Assembly (NCBI GenBank): GCA_000711775.1
Contig: ARYC01017478.1
Coordinates: forward strand, 20,289 to 84,288
DNA from: Oxytricha trifallax
Lineage: Eukaryota; Ciliophora; Spirotrichea; Sporadotrichida; Oxytrichidae
Direction of reading: 5' to 3'
Length of the DNA: 64,000 nt
Shown here: positions 11,962-24,948 of the stretch, one piece after another
Layout: every line of letters begins with the position of its first letter
Position numbering within the stretch: the stretch's first letter is position 1
Program-made: the position numbers and the translations under genes
Notes under the pieces: model-generated
What the model was told of the DNA's origin: nothing
Seen by the model: only the letters and a program-made list of their open reading frames with translations
The model's database searches: none

Positions 11962-13281
11962 TCATAGATTTTGATCATCTAATTCTATAATTTTCACAAT
12001 AAGCTTAATAAACTTAATAGAGCCATTGATATCCTTTGCAAACTCTAATTAAATTCTGTCACTCTATGAATCTTTATTCTGCAATTATTAAATAGAAATG
12101 TAGTCTTATTTGTAGTAGTCGTTAAGCAATTCTACAAAGCTCATCGACATGAGGTTTTCGCTTTCTTATGTCTACCAATAATATTCCTCATCAAAATAAA
12201 CCACATTCGATGCTTAGATTTAAAGTGATTTGCAATTATATAAGAAAAGTTTATTTATATCTATTGTTAAGTCTAGTTAATCTTCAAGTATGAATGAAAC
12301 ATCAGTATTGTAATATTGAGTGTATTATAGATCTATTAAAATTTGCTTGAAACTTATATTACTAATGTTAAATTTAATTTTTTACAAATTTTACAAACTT
12401 TTATTTGAGAAATCAAAATCGAATGAGCATTTATCATTTTACTTTGAGATGAATTCTTCTTAATTTCCTTGCATAAATTTGTTATTTACAAATGTAATTT
12501 ACTTAAGATTTCTTTGAAATTCTTCTAGACTTAAAACTTTTAAGCATGGTTGGCTTAGTAGAGTGTTTTTAATGATACAAATTTTAAGTTTTTTTAAACA
12601 AGCAAAAAATTTAGAATCAATAAAAATGCAATCATCAATTCTTAATTCTTTAATTTTGTTATATAAATCTAAGGCTGGTTAATAAAGGTAATTTGTAAGG
12701 AAGTAATTTTTCTAGAAATTTTACAAGATATCTTTGAATTGTTGTCCAATGAAAGATTATTTCAAATCCACGATTGGAAATAAGTTTAAAAGTGCCCATA
12801 TGCTTGAACCAGCAAATGAAAATTCTGAATTAATTACTGTTAATTTGTTGAATTAAATATAAGAATAACAGAGGTCTGAATCAATATTTAAACAATGAAG
12901 ATTTTTACAACCATCAAATTCTACGTCTACTTGAGATTTTAAAATTCCAATAGAGGATTTCTCTAAAAATTTTAGGAAATTTAATACTTTATTAACTTAA
13001 CTTTCATCTATACTTTTTTTGAAGATAATCTTATAGTTTTTTGAATGCAATCTTATGAAGTCAAAATCTAAAACATTGGATAATCGCTCTGAATTTAGCA
13101 TAAATTGCTCATTCTTTAGTTTTCGCTCATTTATTTAATATTAAGTAACTGATTTTTCTGATTTTTGAAGTCTGTTCATTATTAAATACCACTTGTTTAT
13201 TTTCAAATAAGAATAAATTATATCTCTAATATAGAGAGACAGATATTTATAACATTTGCTTTCATTGAGAAGATTGTTCAT
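11962..13281 (-). CDS. LRR-family protein, copy L3 (type B, intact)
   Basis: Open from ATG (13279-13281) to TGA (11962-11964): 439 residues with TAA/TAG as Gln. It begins MNNLLNESKCYKYLSLYIRD, followed by a helical, F-box-like stretch (IIYSYLKINKWYLI). LRR segments include IKELRIDDCIFIDSKFFACL and LKVLSLEEF. L5 is nearly identical but carries a 5-nt deletion, which makes L3 the intact reference of type B. No intron is present. It lies just upstream of the truncated TBE-2. Confidence 0.8.
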
Positions 13282-13800
13282 TATTAATTATTAATAATTA
13301 TAATTCAACTTATATCGTTATTTTCTTATTAAATTTTTTTAATTAATTTCAAGTATAAGCGTTGATTTAAATATTCATACTTAAAAAGCTAATTTTTATT
13401 ACTTTTTGATTAATAAACTGCTAGATATAAATTCAATATTTTTTTATTGTAGAAGAATTACGAAAATAAGATAATAAACCCATGAATATATTTTCAATTT
13501 ATTTAATTTGACAATCATAATTGTGATTTAGGTCTTTACTGTAAACTTCATTTTTACAAGTAATATTTAATATATTATAATTTCAGCTCACAAAATAAAT
13601 ATCATATAGTTTATATTATAAATTAGAGTATTGTTAATTTAATATTTGATCTCAAAAATAATACTGATTGTAAATTTTATTTTAGAATAAAAATTTTGAA
13701 TCAACTTAAATATATTATTTCTATTTAAACATTTGCAAAACTTTTATTAAATTAAATTTACCAAAAAATAAGATTAAATATTCATTTTTATATGATTAAG

Positions 13801-14361
13801 GCTTAAGAGCATAATATAAAGTTCATATACGCTGATGAAGCAGTATTCTCGTTTAATACCTTCGTATCAAGGTCTTGATATAAGAGGTACAGCAACATTG
13901 AAGTATAGGATTAACATTTTAAGGCTAAAACTCATGCAATACTTGGTGGTATAAGCCAAGATAAAGCCTCGAGACTTAAGTTATCCTCCCTCGCTGAATA
14001 AAGACTAAATTATACATAAACTTGTTGTAATAACTACGCCGACTAAGAGATTATTGTGTTTGTTGATAACTTATCTGCCTATAAAACTAAAGACTCAATG
14101 ATTGAATATCAAAGGATAAATGTAACACGTTTATTTAATGTTCCCTACAGTCCTCAGTTCAATGGAATTAAATTTTATTGGGGGATATTGAAAGTTTACA
14201 ACAAGAAATTACTGCTCTATCACTTGATGTACGACTCGATAATAGATACAGTAGAATTTATAAAGAGTGCTGCTAAGAGAGTCATTGATGAAAAAGCTAA
14301 AGTATGTGCAAGAAAATTGAGATTTTTTGTGTATAAATATGTTGTAAATTTATACAAATGA
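13801..14361 (+). pseudogene. TBE transposase (DD34E type), C-terminal part, catalytic Glu lost
   Basis: The frame reads FIYADEAVFSF (first Asp), later VFVDNLSAYKT (second Asp), then VPYSPQFNGIKFYWGILK, ending at TGA 14359-14361. In IS630/Tc1-type DDE transposases the third catalytic residue lies 34 residues after the second Asp. Here that position is Lys (GAA to AAA change). There is also a frame break around 13990-14050. The N-terminal half is absent. A dead remnant of the 42-kDa TBE transposase. Confidence 0.85.
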
Positions 14362-14364
14362 ATA

Positions 14365-15122
14365 ATTTCACATTTAAAATTTTCCCGTAAATGGATTTAG
14401 CTTCTCTTTCTTTTCTTACTCTTAAGGCTTGCTTGGGCTAATGTTCCTTCTCTTAGTGCCAGCTCCTGCATCTATGTTCATCCCGTCTTGTTTTACAAAT
14501 CTATGAAGAGTAACATACTAAATTTATGCTTTACTTGAAACTTTCTCACTCTGTTTAATTTGCTGCGCTCTTTAATAAAGTAAAGGGGAAGCTTACTTGA
14601 GATGAATGAATACTTATGCAGTTTCTACAACCAGGGGTCACTTTTTTAAATTCCTAACTTCTCTTTTTCTTGAAGAGAGAGGCTGAAGCGTTTCTTGTGA
14701 ACTTCTTAAATGAGTTCATTTAAATATTCAGGTTTTAGAATTCCAAGGAAGCCAAAGGAGAAGCTTCTCTCTGGCAACTTATACGAGAATTTCAGCTTTG
14801 ATGGAAGGTAGAGAGCAGCATCAGGATCACTCATAGCATCATCATTGAGATTTGTTAGTGATATTTCAGGGTAGTTAGGTATCTCTTTCATCTTTATTTC
14901 ATTAGTCTATGCTTTTTTATCTTCGCTTAGCAAAGCTTTTAAAAACGAGATATTAGTTCCTTCTTGAGTTGGCAAAAACATTCAAACTCTCATGAATATA
15001 TTAATCTTAGTTAAGAACTTACCTTGTTATACGAAATATCTATATAGGTCCGCTTTACTTCGAAATTTTCCTATTAAATCTTGAGATTAAATTCTCTTCA
15101 TTGCATCATTCATAGACTCCAT
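14365..15122 (-). pseudogene. TBE 22-kDa-type ORF in TBE-2
   Basis: The minus strand begins MESMNDAMKRIQSQDLIGKF and passes one in-frame TGA near 15000. It then reads FLPTQEGTNISFLKALLSED, MKEIPNYPEISLTNL and FSFGFLGILKPEYLNELI. A frameshift near 14500 leads into a basic tail (FVKQDGMNIDAGAGTKRRN). Homologous ORFs occur in TBE-1 (1-195) and TBE-3 (29136-29874). The function of the family is unknown. Confidence 0.75.
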
Positions 15123-15450
15123 CTTGTTACCTATTTCTAGAAATGTTAATGAAATTTATAATTATGGATACCCTTTCTAAGTTTATTAAAATCTTACTAC
15201 TTAATAGGGAGGACCTACTGGAGGTCAGCCTTAAAAAGGTATGCGGTGAAGCATTGAAAAACTTGCTCCAAGTTTCACAGATTGATTTCCATTTTTATCA
15301 ATCTATCTCCATTAAATTGCTCCTAATAATGTAATTATTTTATGAGGTCCTTAAAATTAAGTTCAAACTTGATTTGGAGAGCCTCCTAGAGGAACATAAC
15401 TTCATTAGGAGTATTTTAATTTACTAAGACGTTTAAGATTCTTATAAAAT

Positions 15451-17210
15451 ATGTCAACTTACAGTCTTTTATGGTATTTTAATTTTCTTACCTCTCAGCA
15501 AAGAATCTACCGGAGTGTCATATGCTCTACTATTATAGTTTATCTTGGTAGATTTTATCATTATTATAATAAAATATATCAGCAAACTAAAATGAGCGCT
15601 AACCTTTTGAGAAGAGCGGCATTACTTGGATCATGTCAATAAAAGTTATCATTCCAGCAACCAAGAAAAGTAGAGACCAGAGACGCTTGTACTCAGTGGG
15701 AGCCTACTTATGACAACTTTGACCAGTCTAGCTTTGAGATTTAAATATAAGTTAAGTAGGAGGTTATCAAAGAAGCTGTGCAAATTGAGGAGGAGGTTAA
15801 ACAACCCGCCATAGAGCATTAATAAATACCAGCCAAAGTTGACTATTAATGCAAAGAATGCAATAAAGTTTTCCCTTACAAGTCAACTTATAAGAGACAC
15901 TTGAGAGATATACACAACGATATGCCAAGGTTATAAAACCCCATAGATCAATTAAGACATGAGAATTGGGGTAAAGAACAATTAAACTAAGAATTAATTA
16001 TTATTGGCGTATAATTATAATGTTTGGGCTAATTATTAAAACTATTGGCTCGATTAATTGTCCTTATAAACTAATCCAATCAGGGTGTGTTATATTTGAT
16101 TTTAGCCTAATTATTTATATTATTAGCCAATTATAATTAATTTTTAATCTAATTGTTCTTAACTCCTATCCAAGCTTCTTAATTGATCTATGGGGTTTTA
16201 TCTCAAGCATTAAAAGAAAGATGGGAAGTATGTCTTCGAGTTCAGTGAGAAGCCATATTCTCATACAAGAGACCTTAAATTGCACTTAAAGAAAAAGTAC
16301 AATCAAAGTTTTGTATTTATTCATGAACCTACAGAAAAAATACTCCTATAATATAGAAAATCAAGAATTTCTGCTTAGTCTCTTAGGGTTGAGGTTTAGA
16401 AATAAGTGAAAATAAAGAGCTATCAAGAACTTCCCAGTCTCCGAGATCAATAAAATTATGGTATAAATATAAGCTATAAAAATTTCTGTCTTGAAAATTA
16501 TTTTCTTAGATTCTTGTCTTGAAATTTACCTCACATTAGAAGATAAGATTATTATGCTCTTTAAAAAGCAAAATTTAAAGATTGCTAGCATTTAATTTTG
16601 CTTGATTCTATTTTTACTTGGATAAAATTATTTAGCATACAGGCTTACCCTCATTAAAATGACTTACAGAGTGATTTTATCTGACACTAAAATTCTTTTG
16701 TTGTTGTTGAAGCAGATGCCAAAGGTAAAATGACTAGATCGTTCAACAATAGTTGAGGGATTAGAAGAGCTTCACAAGCTCGGTTAGGTTAATATAGACT
16801 TAAAGCCAGAAACATAATGAAGGACTTTTAATCTCTTAGAGTTTATATTATTGATTTCAACAGGGCTCAAATAGTAAACCTCTGCGCCAGGAAATGTACG
16901 AATCACTACTCTATATCTCCCCGTGAGAGAAGATTGGAGAGATGTCGGTATTGCGTATATATGGGCATTAGCAGCAATAATATTAGAGAGTGATATGCCA
17001 AGGAAGGATTAATTTAGCTGTAAGAATGAAAGAGATTCTAATTAAAGAATCGATAAAATAAAACTAATATAGGCTTCAGAGAGCTACTCTACAATAATCA
17101 ATACATGCTATGAAAAGAAGTTAAGCTAGATACAACCAAACAACAACTTAGAAAGATAAATTTTAGAGAACTGCGGCATGACTAATAGTTTATATTTGCG
17201 TGATATATAT
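15451..17210 (+). pseudogene. TBE zinc-finger/kinase gene in TBE-2, MITE-interrupted
   Basis: Homologous to the intact gene in TBE-1. The first finger (CKECNKVFPYKSTYKRHLRDIH) is at about 15850-15915 and the second (KHQKKDGKYVFEF...HTRDLKLHL) at about 16205-16290. A kinase remnant follows at 16740-16880 (EELHKLG-like, then L-KPE and VYIIDFNRAQ). A 263-bp MITE sits between the two fingers, and frameshifts break the kinase part. Non-functional. Confidence 0.82.
15936..16198. mobile_element. MITE copy 1 (AAACCCC...GGGGTTT, TA target site)
   Basis: Terminal inverted repeats start AAACCCCATAGATCAATTAAG and mirror at the other end. The flanks are TA on both sides (15934-15935 and 16199-16200). The interior is largely palindromic and non-coding, and total length is 263 bp. 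A related 262-bp copy lies at 42718-42979 inside a START-domain gene. With the flanking TA, each end contains one telomere-like AAAACCCC unit. Confidence 0.85.
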
Positions 17211-17335
17211 TTAAAAAACAGATTTTAAATACTCATTTAATTACTAATATTTAAGATTAAACCCCGTCATAAACCCTAATAAAACAGAAATAAGATTTGC
17301 ATTTATAATCTACTTTTATCAATCAAATAACTTCA

Positions 17336-17353
17336 GGGGTTTGGGGGGTTTTG
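17336..17353 (+). repeat. Degraded TBE telomeric terminus
   Basis: GGGGTTTGGGGGGTTTTG followed by ATT, the right end of TBE-2. Compared with TBE-1 it has one T lost and two G gained. Confidence 0.8.
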
Positions 17354-17679
17354 ATTGACATATCAAATATCAATTTAAATTTGTATTAATTAATTTAATC
17401 TTATCCTCTCGATCAATTAATATAAACGATTTAATATATAATTAATTATTTTACTATTTTATTAAATTTTTTTTCATGATAATTTATTTCAAATTTAAAT
17501 TAGGATAAATCTTGATTAATTTAATAAAAAATTTTTTTAAAGTAATATTTCCCCTAATTTATTTATATAATTCAAAACTTATTTATTTTTTATTTATTGT
17601 ATTTAGATTTTAAAGTGTGACATAAAGAATATTATTAAGTTATTTAAAAGTTTTTAAGGAATTAAAAATAAAATCTAAT

Positions 17680-19008
17680 TCATTCAGCCCCTATTTAGCC
17701 ATTAACTTATAAATTTAATGAATTTAAATCATGATTCTTTACTTATAGATTAATAATCTTGACTTGATTGTCAATAACTTTTAAGAATTCAATTTGAACT
17801 TTTTCCTTATTCACATTTTAAGTCTAAAGCATTTATATCGAAATGTCTTATACTTCATAATATCTGGTTAGTTAATCAATTAAGCCCAAATTCAAGAAAT
17901 TGCCAAACATCTTAAATTTTCTCAATTATTCTTCATTGAAATATATTACGCTTGATGTCTGGAAAGTAAGTGATCTACAATTGATTTTGAAAAATTCTTT
18001 ATTCAGTATTTATTAAAGATCCAATGTATCATTTAACTTTATGAAGATATCGGTGTTTCGATATTTGGAAATTTTCAAATGATTTAATTGATTCTAAAGC
18101 ATAGAACTTGTAATGTTTATTCTTATTTTTTGAACATTTCTGAAGTATTATGTTGAAAAATGAAAGTGAAATATATCTGCATGCTTAAATTCTAAGTTAA
18201 ATTCTTCATGTTGTATGATCTGGTCTTTGGTGTATAAATATTCAAAAACTTATAATCTACCTTAATTTCTCACATGTTTTAGAACGTCGACAGATATCTA
18301 ACTTAAAAGAGTATCATTCATTTTAAGAACTTCAAGATTATTTAAACTTGCAAGCATTCTAGAATCTATAAATATACAATTATCCATTCTTAACTCTCTT
18401 AAATTGGAGAATGGATCATAAGCTGGACTCTCTAGATACTATAGATTATTGCGCCTATCTTTGATTAGATATTTGAACTGGTGGCCTATGTAAGAATCTT
18501 TTAAGCATACTTTGGGGAACAAATTCAATAGTTTATGTAAATTTGAATCTGATAAAGTAAATTCTGACTTGGTAATAGTTAAGCAATTGAATTTAATTCT
18601 TTTGTACATCAAATCTTCATTTATTGTTAAATTGTTAACATTTAGGCATTAATCTATTTCGATAGATAATTCTGGCTCTTAATCATTGTCAATAGTTAGG
18701 AGAAAATCTAGTAGATTGTTAACTTTGTTTTGATTTATGAAATATCTGAAAAGTACTACATAGTTCTTAGAACACTATTTTAAGAATTAAAAATCACCTT
18801 TACCACACAATTAGTGTGGAATTATATATAATTGCTCATTTTTTGAAGTTCTATAGCTTAAGAAATATGAAATTGCTTATTTTTCTGATTTATTCAATTG
18901 CTTGACAAGTAGATAGTTTTAGTTTAAACTTAAAAATGAGTAAACTATGAGTCTTATGTTTTTTGTCAAACTTTTTTGAGATTATTAAAATTATTAACAA
19001 CTTTGCAT
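17680..19008 (-). CDS. LRR-family protein, copy L4 (type A duplicate)
   Basis: ATG at 19006-19008 and TGA at 17680-17682 give 442 residues, exactly the length of L2, and the two are close in sequence throughout. It contains the same LRELRMDNCIFIDSRMLASL repeat. I checked several internal segments and found no TGA or indel, but not every codon. It belongs to the second copy of a ~4.7-kb duplicated A+B block. Confidence 0.75.
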
Positions 19009-20511
19009 GAAGTCTATGTAACAGGTGTTCGAAATTGAATTTATTTTTGAAAAAAGCTTAAATTTTTCTCTGATTAATTATAAATAATAATTTCTCATTA
19101 TTATAACAAGTGGTAAGTACCTTTAATTAGAATATTTATTATCTTGGTTTTTTTTAATTTATATTTGTTATTAATTTAAATTAAATGAGCATATTTAGTA
19201 AATAATGAAAATCATTCAAAAATAATAAAAAAATAATTAAATATTTTCTATATAAATAAGTTTATTTATGCATGACTATTTAATTTATTTTATATGTATA
19301 ACAATTAATATAAATTAATGAAATCTAAAATTATAATTCATTAAATTTAAATTGTGAAGATTGATTATTTGAAGAATTCTTAAGTTTATTATACAAAAAT
19401 AATTTTTTTTAATTCTATATTTTTTGCTTCTTATAATTTCTCTATTTTAAGATTACTTTAAAATTGTTTCTGTAATTTAATACATTACTTTCATTAGTAG
19501 AAACTAGTTATATTAGAATATAATAATTAATTGCTAAAAATTTGTTTCTTTTGCTCTTGTAGGATAAATTTAAAATATATTAAAATTTGGGGGAGTTTAT
19601 TATGCCCCCCCCCAAATTGTTATTTTTTCCAAGGGAGAAGTTTAATTATCCATTCATAAAATATTTATTTTTTTATCAATTTGTAAAGCTCTTTATCATC
19701 GAAAATGCTTATAAACTCAATTAAACATCCAATAAATCACATATCTTGATAAAAATTGGAGTATTAATTATAACTACGTTAGTTTAAAGTATATTATATT
19801 AAATTAAACGAGGGATAATTGTTACCCTTGAATATTTATCAATTATAAAAGTTTTTAAATAGAGGGAAAGGGACATTTAATAAGTGATTGATATATTTTG
19901 AAATATAAAATAAATTTAATTTTTGGGCCAGGAAGCTTCCTGCTTTTTAAGATTTGGGTTTATTTAAATAAATAAGATATTTAATGAAACTCAAACCTTA
20001 ATTCTTAATTTTTACTTTAAAAATTAAGTTCTTATTTTAACTAAGAAATATTTTTAAAGTTTTCTTAGATTGAATTTATAAGCATTTTTAACCAAAAAAT
20101 TAATGTATTTCAATTATTATAGTTATGGGAATGTATTTATTTAATTATAATAACTCTTATTTACTAATATAAATTTATTGAAAATTATTATAATAATAGA
20201 GAAAAAGAGCAATTTAAAATAATCTAATAAATATTTATAGTCATTTAGGATATCTTTAGAAAAGGTTTTTAGTTTTAGCATCAATAAATATTTAAATGTA
20301 TTTTTATAAGAACTTTAGAATTTCTTAAGATTCTAAAACTCATTGCATATAAGTTAATAATCTTTTTAGATTTTAAATAATTTATTCAATTTATAATATA
20401 ATCAAGCATCTTTAAAGTAATAAGTACAAAGTAAGGATAAAAATCAGTGATTTAGTTAAATTTCTTAAACTTTAAATAAAATTTTTAAAATCTGCTTTGA
20501 TTAATGCTAAC
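19009..20511. other. Spacer between L4 and L5
   Basis: AT-rich, homologous to the L2-L3 spacer, including the conserved GGAAGCTTCC palindrome at 19931-19940. No gene is seen. Confidence 0.55.
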
Positions 20512-21826
20512 TCATAGATTTTGATCATCTTATTCTATAATTTTCACAGTAAGCTTAATTAACTTAATAGAGCCATTGATATCCTTTGCAAACTCTAATT
20601 AAATTCTGTCACTCTATTAATCTTTATTCTGCAATGATTAAATAGAAATGTAGTCTTATTTGTAATAATCGTTAAGCAATTCTACAAAGCTCATCAACAT
20701 TAGGATTTCACTTTCTTATGTCTACCAATAATATTCCTCATCAAAATAAACCACATTCGATGCTTAGATTTTAAGTGATTTGCAATTAAATAAGAAAAGT
20801 TTATTAAGATCTATTGTTAAGTCTAGTTAATCTTCAAGTATAAATGAAACATTAGTATTGTAATATTGAGTGTATTATAGATCTATTAGTATTTGCTTGA
20901 AACTTATATTACTAATGTTAAATTTTATTTTTTACAAATTTTACAAACTTTTATTTGAGAAATCAAAATCGAATGAACATTTATCATTTTACTGTGAGAT
21001 GAATTCTTCTTAATTTCCTTGCATAAATTTGTTATTCACAAATGTAATTTACTTAAGATTTCTTTAAAATTCTTCTAGACTTAAAACTTTTAAACATGGT
21101 TAGCTTAGTAGAGTGTTTTTAAGGGTAAAAGTTTCAAGATTTTTTAAACAAGACAACATTTAAGAATCAATAAAAATACAATCATCAATTTTTAATTCTT
21201 TAATTTTTTTGTATAAATCTATAGCTGAGTTATAAAGATTATCATTAAGAAAATTATTTGTCTAAAAATTTTACAAGATATCTTTGAATTGTTGTCCAAT
21301 GAAAGATTATTTCAAATCCACGATTGGAAATAAGTTTAAAAGTGCCCATAAGCTTGAACCAGCAAAAGTAAATTCTGAATTAATTACTGTTAATTTGTTG
21401 AATTTAATCTATGAATAATATAGGTCTGAATCAATATTCAAATAATGAAGATTTTTACAACCATCAAATTATAAGTCTACTTGGGGTTTTACTATTCCAG
21501 TCGAGGATCTTTCCAAATATTTGAGAAAATTTAAAACTCTACTAACTTTACTTTCATCTATACTTTCTTTGAAAATAATCTTATAGTTTTTCGAATGATC
21601 TCTAATGAAATCAAAATCTAAAACATTGGATAATCGCTCTGAATTGATAATGTTCATTCTTTAACTTTCGCTAATTTATTTAGTATTGGGTAGCTGATTT
21701 TTCTGATTTTTGAAGCCTGTTCATTATTAAATACCACTTATTTATATTCAGAAAAGAGTAAATAATATCTCTAATATAGAGTGACAGTTGTTTATAACTT
21801 TTGCTTTTATTGAAAAGATTGCTCAT
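20512..21826 (-). pseudogene. LRR-family gene copy L5 (type B with 5-nt deletion)
   Basis: It begins MSNLFNKSKSYKQLSLYIRD at 21826 and ends at TGA 20512. It is nearly identical to L3, but 5 nt shorter near 21650, which shifts the frame after about 60 residues. Downstream of the deletion the family frame is open to the end (LKIDDCIFIDSQMLSCL, LKVLSLEEFQRNL). It is either a single-lesion pseudogene or a copy translated from an internal ATG at 21655-21657. Confidence 0.75.
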
Positions 21827-22237
21827 TAATTTTTTCTATATTTACTTTATCCTTTTTCTTTTTTTTTATTACATTTGTTTTTTATAATTCCAAATATAAG
21901 AATTAATTTAAATATTCATACTTATTGAAGCTTCTTTTTATTACTTTTGATTACTTTTGATTATTAAATTGCTAAAAATATATTCAGGGTTTTTTTTTAT
22001 TTAAGAAGTATTAAGAAAATTAAATAATTAAACACACGCATTATTTAGCAATTTATTTAAAATTGGCAATCATATTAAAACTTAGGTCTTTATTTTAAAA
22101 TTCATTTTTACAAGAAATATTTCATATGTTATAATTTCAGCACACAAAATAGATATCCCATAGTTTATACTTTACATTTGTTTCCATTCTCAAACTTTAG
22201 TTATAAACCTTTTATCTTTGAGAGTTTTATAAATTTT

Positions 22238-22238
22238 A

Positions 22239-22272
<34 letters not shown>
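22238..22272. repeat. ATT/AAT trinucleotide microsatellite
   Basis: About eleven consecutive ATT units in the spacer between L5 and L6. The surrounding 21827-22788 is AT-rich without genes, and part of it is homologous to 13.3-13.79 kb. Confidence 0.9.
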
Positions 22273-22274
<2 letters not shown>

Positions 22275-22788
22275 TTATTGTTTGATCTAAAAAATAATAC
22301 TGATTGTAAAATTATATCAGGAGATTTGATATATAATCTTATAAATATTAAATTTAAAAGTTTAAACAATTGCAAATTAATATTAAATTAGATGAACAAA
22401 AAAAAGATTAAAAATGTCACTACTAAATAGCTAAACTTTTACTATTTAACTATAACTTATTTCTTTTAAAACAATTAGACAGTTTATAAAAGTTTTTTTT
22501 AAATACTTAAATTACTATGATTTATAAATAATAATGATGTCCCATATTTTAATTTAACAAATGAGATTTTTTATAAAAAATAATTCTACATGTTTAATGC
22601 AAATTCTCTCTTTTTTTAAGCATTCCATTTTTCTAATAGAATTTTTATTGTAGACATTAATTTAAAAAAATTTAAATAAAATTAAAAACTTTTGAAATTT
22701 TTTATTTTGTAATGATATTCAAATCAAATTATATTTATAAAAATAATATATTATATTATTGAAATATTTTAGTTATAAATTAATTTAT

Positions 22789-24156
22789 TCAATTATTTTT
22801 CAAGATATCTATTATTTATTAGTTCATATGATCTTCTCTGAGATTCTAAACTTATATATTGATTTTCTTTTATAATTCACCAATTAATTTAGTAAATTCT
22901 AATTAAATTCTGCCATTTTGATATTTTTTATACTATTGTATTTTTACAGAGATATTTTAGTCCTTATAATATTGATTAATCTCATCTATTAAACTGTTCT
23001 TTATTATCTGACCTGCTTGCTTTATATATTTGAGATATTCCTCATCAAAATAACTCACTTTTGATGTTTAAATTGTTAGTGATTTACAGTCAATTAGAAA
23101 TAATTTATGTATAACAGCATATAGATCGAGTTAATCATCTAGTCTTAAGATTATGTCTATATTGTAATATCTGAAAATTCCTGCATCCAATAATAATTCC
23201 TGAAAATTAGAATTACAAATGTTATATTGAATTCTCTCTAAATGTTACAAACATTTGTATGTGAAATCGAAGGAAAATGAACATCCCTCATTTTAATCTA
23301 ATATAAATTCTTCTAAATTGCTTTGCAATCCTTTGTTACTTAAAAACTTAATTTATTTGAAATTTTTCTAGAATTGTTCTTGGCTTAAAATCTGTTGGCT
23401 TGGTTCGCTTAGTAAAGTATCTTTAATAGCAAAAACTTCAAGATTGGATATACTGGCTAACATATTAGAATCAATAAAAATACAATTATCCATTCTTAAC
23501 TCTTTAATGTTGTTGTATAAGTTTGATGTGGGCTTCATAAGTTATTCATAATAATTTTATTAGTTTTTAACTAATTCCTTAAACTAATGTCCAATATAAG
23601 AGTCTTTCAAATGTACAATTGGAAATAATTTCAAGAGAGGTTGAAGATTTGAATAAGAAAAAGTAAATTCAGAGTTTATTATTGACAATTTAGTAAATCT
23701 GATTCAATTAAATTACAGTTTCTAATTGATACTCAAAATTTCAATATTCTGGCATTAATTAAATTCTATATTTATTTGAGGTTTTTCATTCCCAAATTGT
23801 AGCATGTTTAAGATTTTGATAAAATGCAGCACCTTCCCAACTTGACTTTAACTTATACTTTCTCTGAAAACTATAGTATAGTCATTCGAGTACTCAGTGA
23901 TAAAGTTAAAATCTTAATAGAACCATAGATGCTCTGGATTTATAAAAAACTCTTCATTTCTTTATTTTCTATTTTATATATAGTTAAGAGACTCTGATTT
24001 TTCTGATTTTTGTAACTTATGGATGATATGATACCACTAGTTTATATTTAGGTAAGAGTAAATTATATCTTTAATTCTATGTGGCAATTATGAACTTTCA
24101 CTCTTATTGTTTATTTCACAATACTCTTCAAAGCTTAAAATTTATTGACTGCCCAT
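22789..24156 (-). CDS. LRR-family protein, copy L6 (intact, diverged)
   Basis: Open from ATG (24154-24156) to TGA (22789-22791): 455 residues, TAA/TAG as Gln. It begins MGSQQILSFEEYCEI, then LPHRIKDIIYSYLNINQWYHII, the same F-box-like N-terminal helix as type B. It carries LRELRMDNCIFIDSNMLASI and related leucine-rich segments. It is more diverged than the A/B duplicates, but no stop or frameshift was found on full reading. A Gly2 follows Met; whether it is acylated is not known. Confidence 0.8.
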
Positions 24157-24948
24157 TAATTTTTATATTATTTTATTTATTCAATTTTTAAAATTAAAAA
24201 AGATAATTTAATTATATTTCTTGTCTGAAAATCTATGATAACTATATAATTTAAGATACAAATAATTTAAATATTTATTGCAATGTTTAATATATTCTGT
24301 GAATAAATAAGCTTGTAATTTTAGTCTCGCATTAAATTTATAACCAAATTTAAATAAAAAAATCTCAATATATTTTATCAATTTTAATTGAGAAGTTGAG
24401 ACTAGATATTATTTCATATTTATTCTTTAATTTATTTCATAAAATTATTTAACGAAGATAGTGTTTACTTCAGAAAAAAATAAATGTTCATCCAGCCATT
24501 CTTATTATTGAAAAATATTGAAATTGAATATAAAAAATTGCACTATATATAACAAATTAATGACCTTTGATTTTGATCTAAAAATTATAATTTTATTTTT
24601 TATTGTAAGAAATAGTCATATAATTCAAATTCACTTAGTACTAAATTTACATTATCCCAATCAAATTATAATGATTAATAAAATATTACTTGAGTATCAA
24701 AATAGATTTTTTAGAATTCAATTTATAGAGTTTAAAAATAGTTTAAAAGTAAATTGTATTTATTTTTTAGGATATTTCCAGACTCCTTATTTGAATTAAA
24801 GAAATATTAAAAAAGATTAAGTTTTAAATGGCACACCAAATACATTGATTTTACAAAATTAATTTATTATAATGCTCTTATAAAATCAATATATTTATTA
24901 ATGATTAATAAAGCCAATTATTTAATGATAAAAAAATTGACAGAAACT
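24157..24948. other. AT-rich spacer
   Basis: Between L6 and L7. An open stretch at 24518-24799 lacks LRR or other motifs and has spacer-like composition; it is not annotated as a gene. Confidence 0.5.

Larger units (their letters stand above)
13795..17353 (+). mobile_element. TBE-2, 5'-truncated telomere-bearing element
   Basis: It contains, in TBE order, a partial transposase (+), the 22-kDa-type ORF (-) and the zinc-finger/kinase gene (+), all broken. The right end 17336-17353 is a slightly degraded telomeric terminus (GGGGTTTGGGGGGTTTTG) followed by ATT. The left end lies inside the transposase gene at about 13795, where sequence homologous to 22.2-22.4 kb (upstream of L5) stops. The terminal repeat and transposase N-terminus are therefore missing. 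A 263-bp MITE is nested inside. Confidence 0.88.

Noticed and set aside
24518-24799. Open frame of 93 codons between L6 and L7
   Set aside because: Spacer-like composition, no motif, no conservation in the other LRR spacers.
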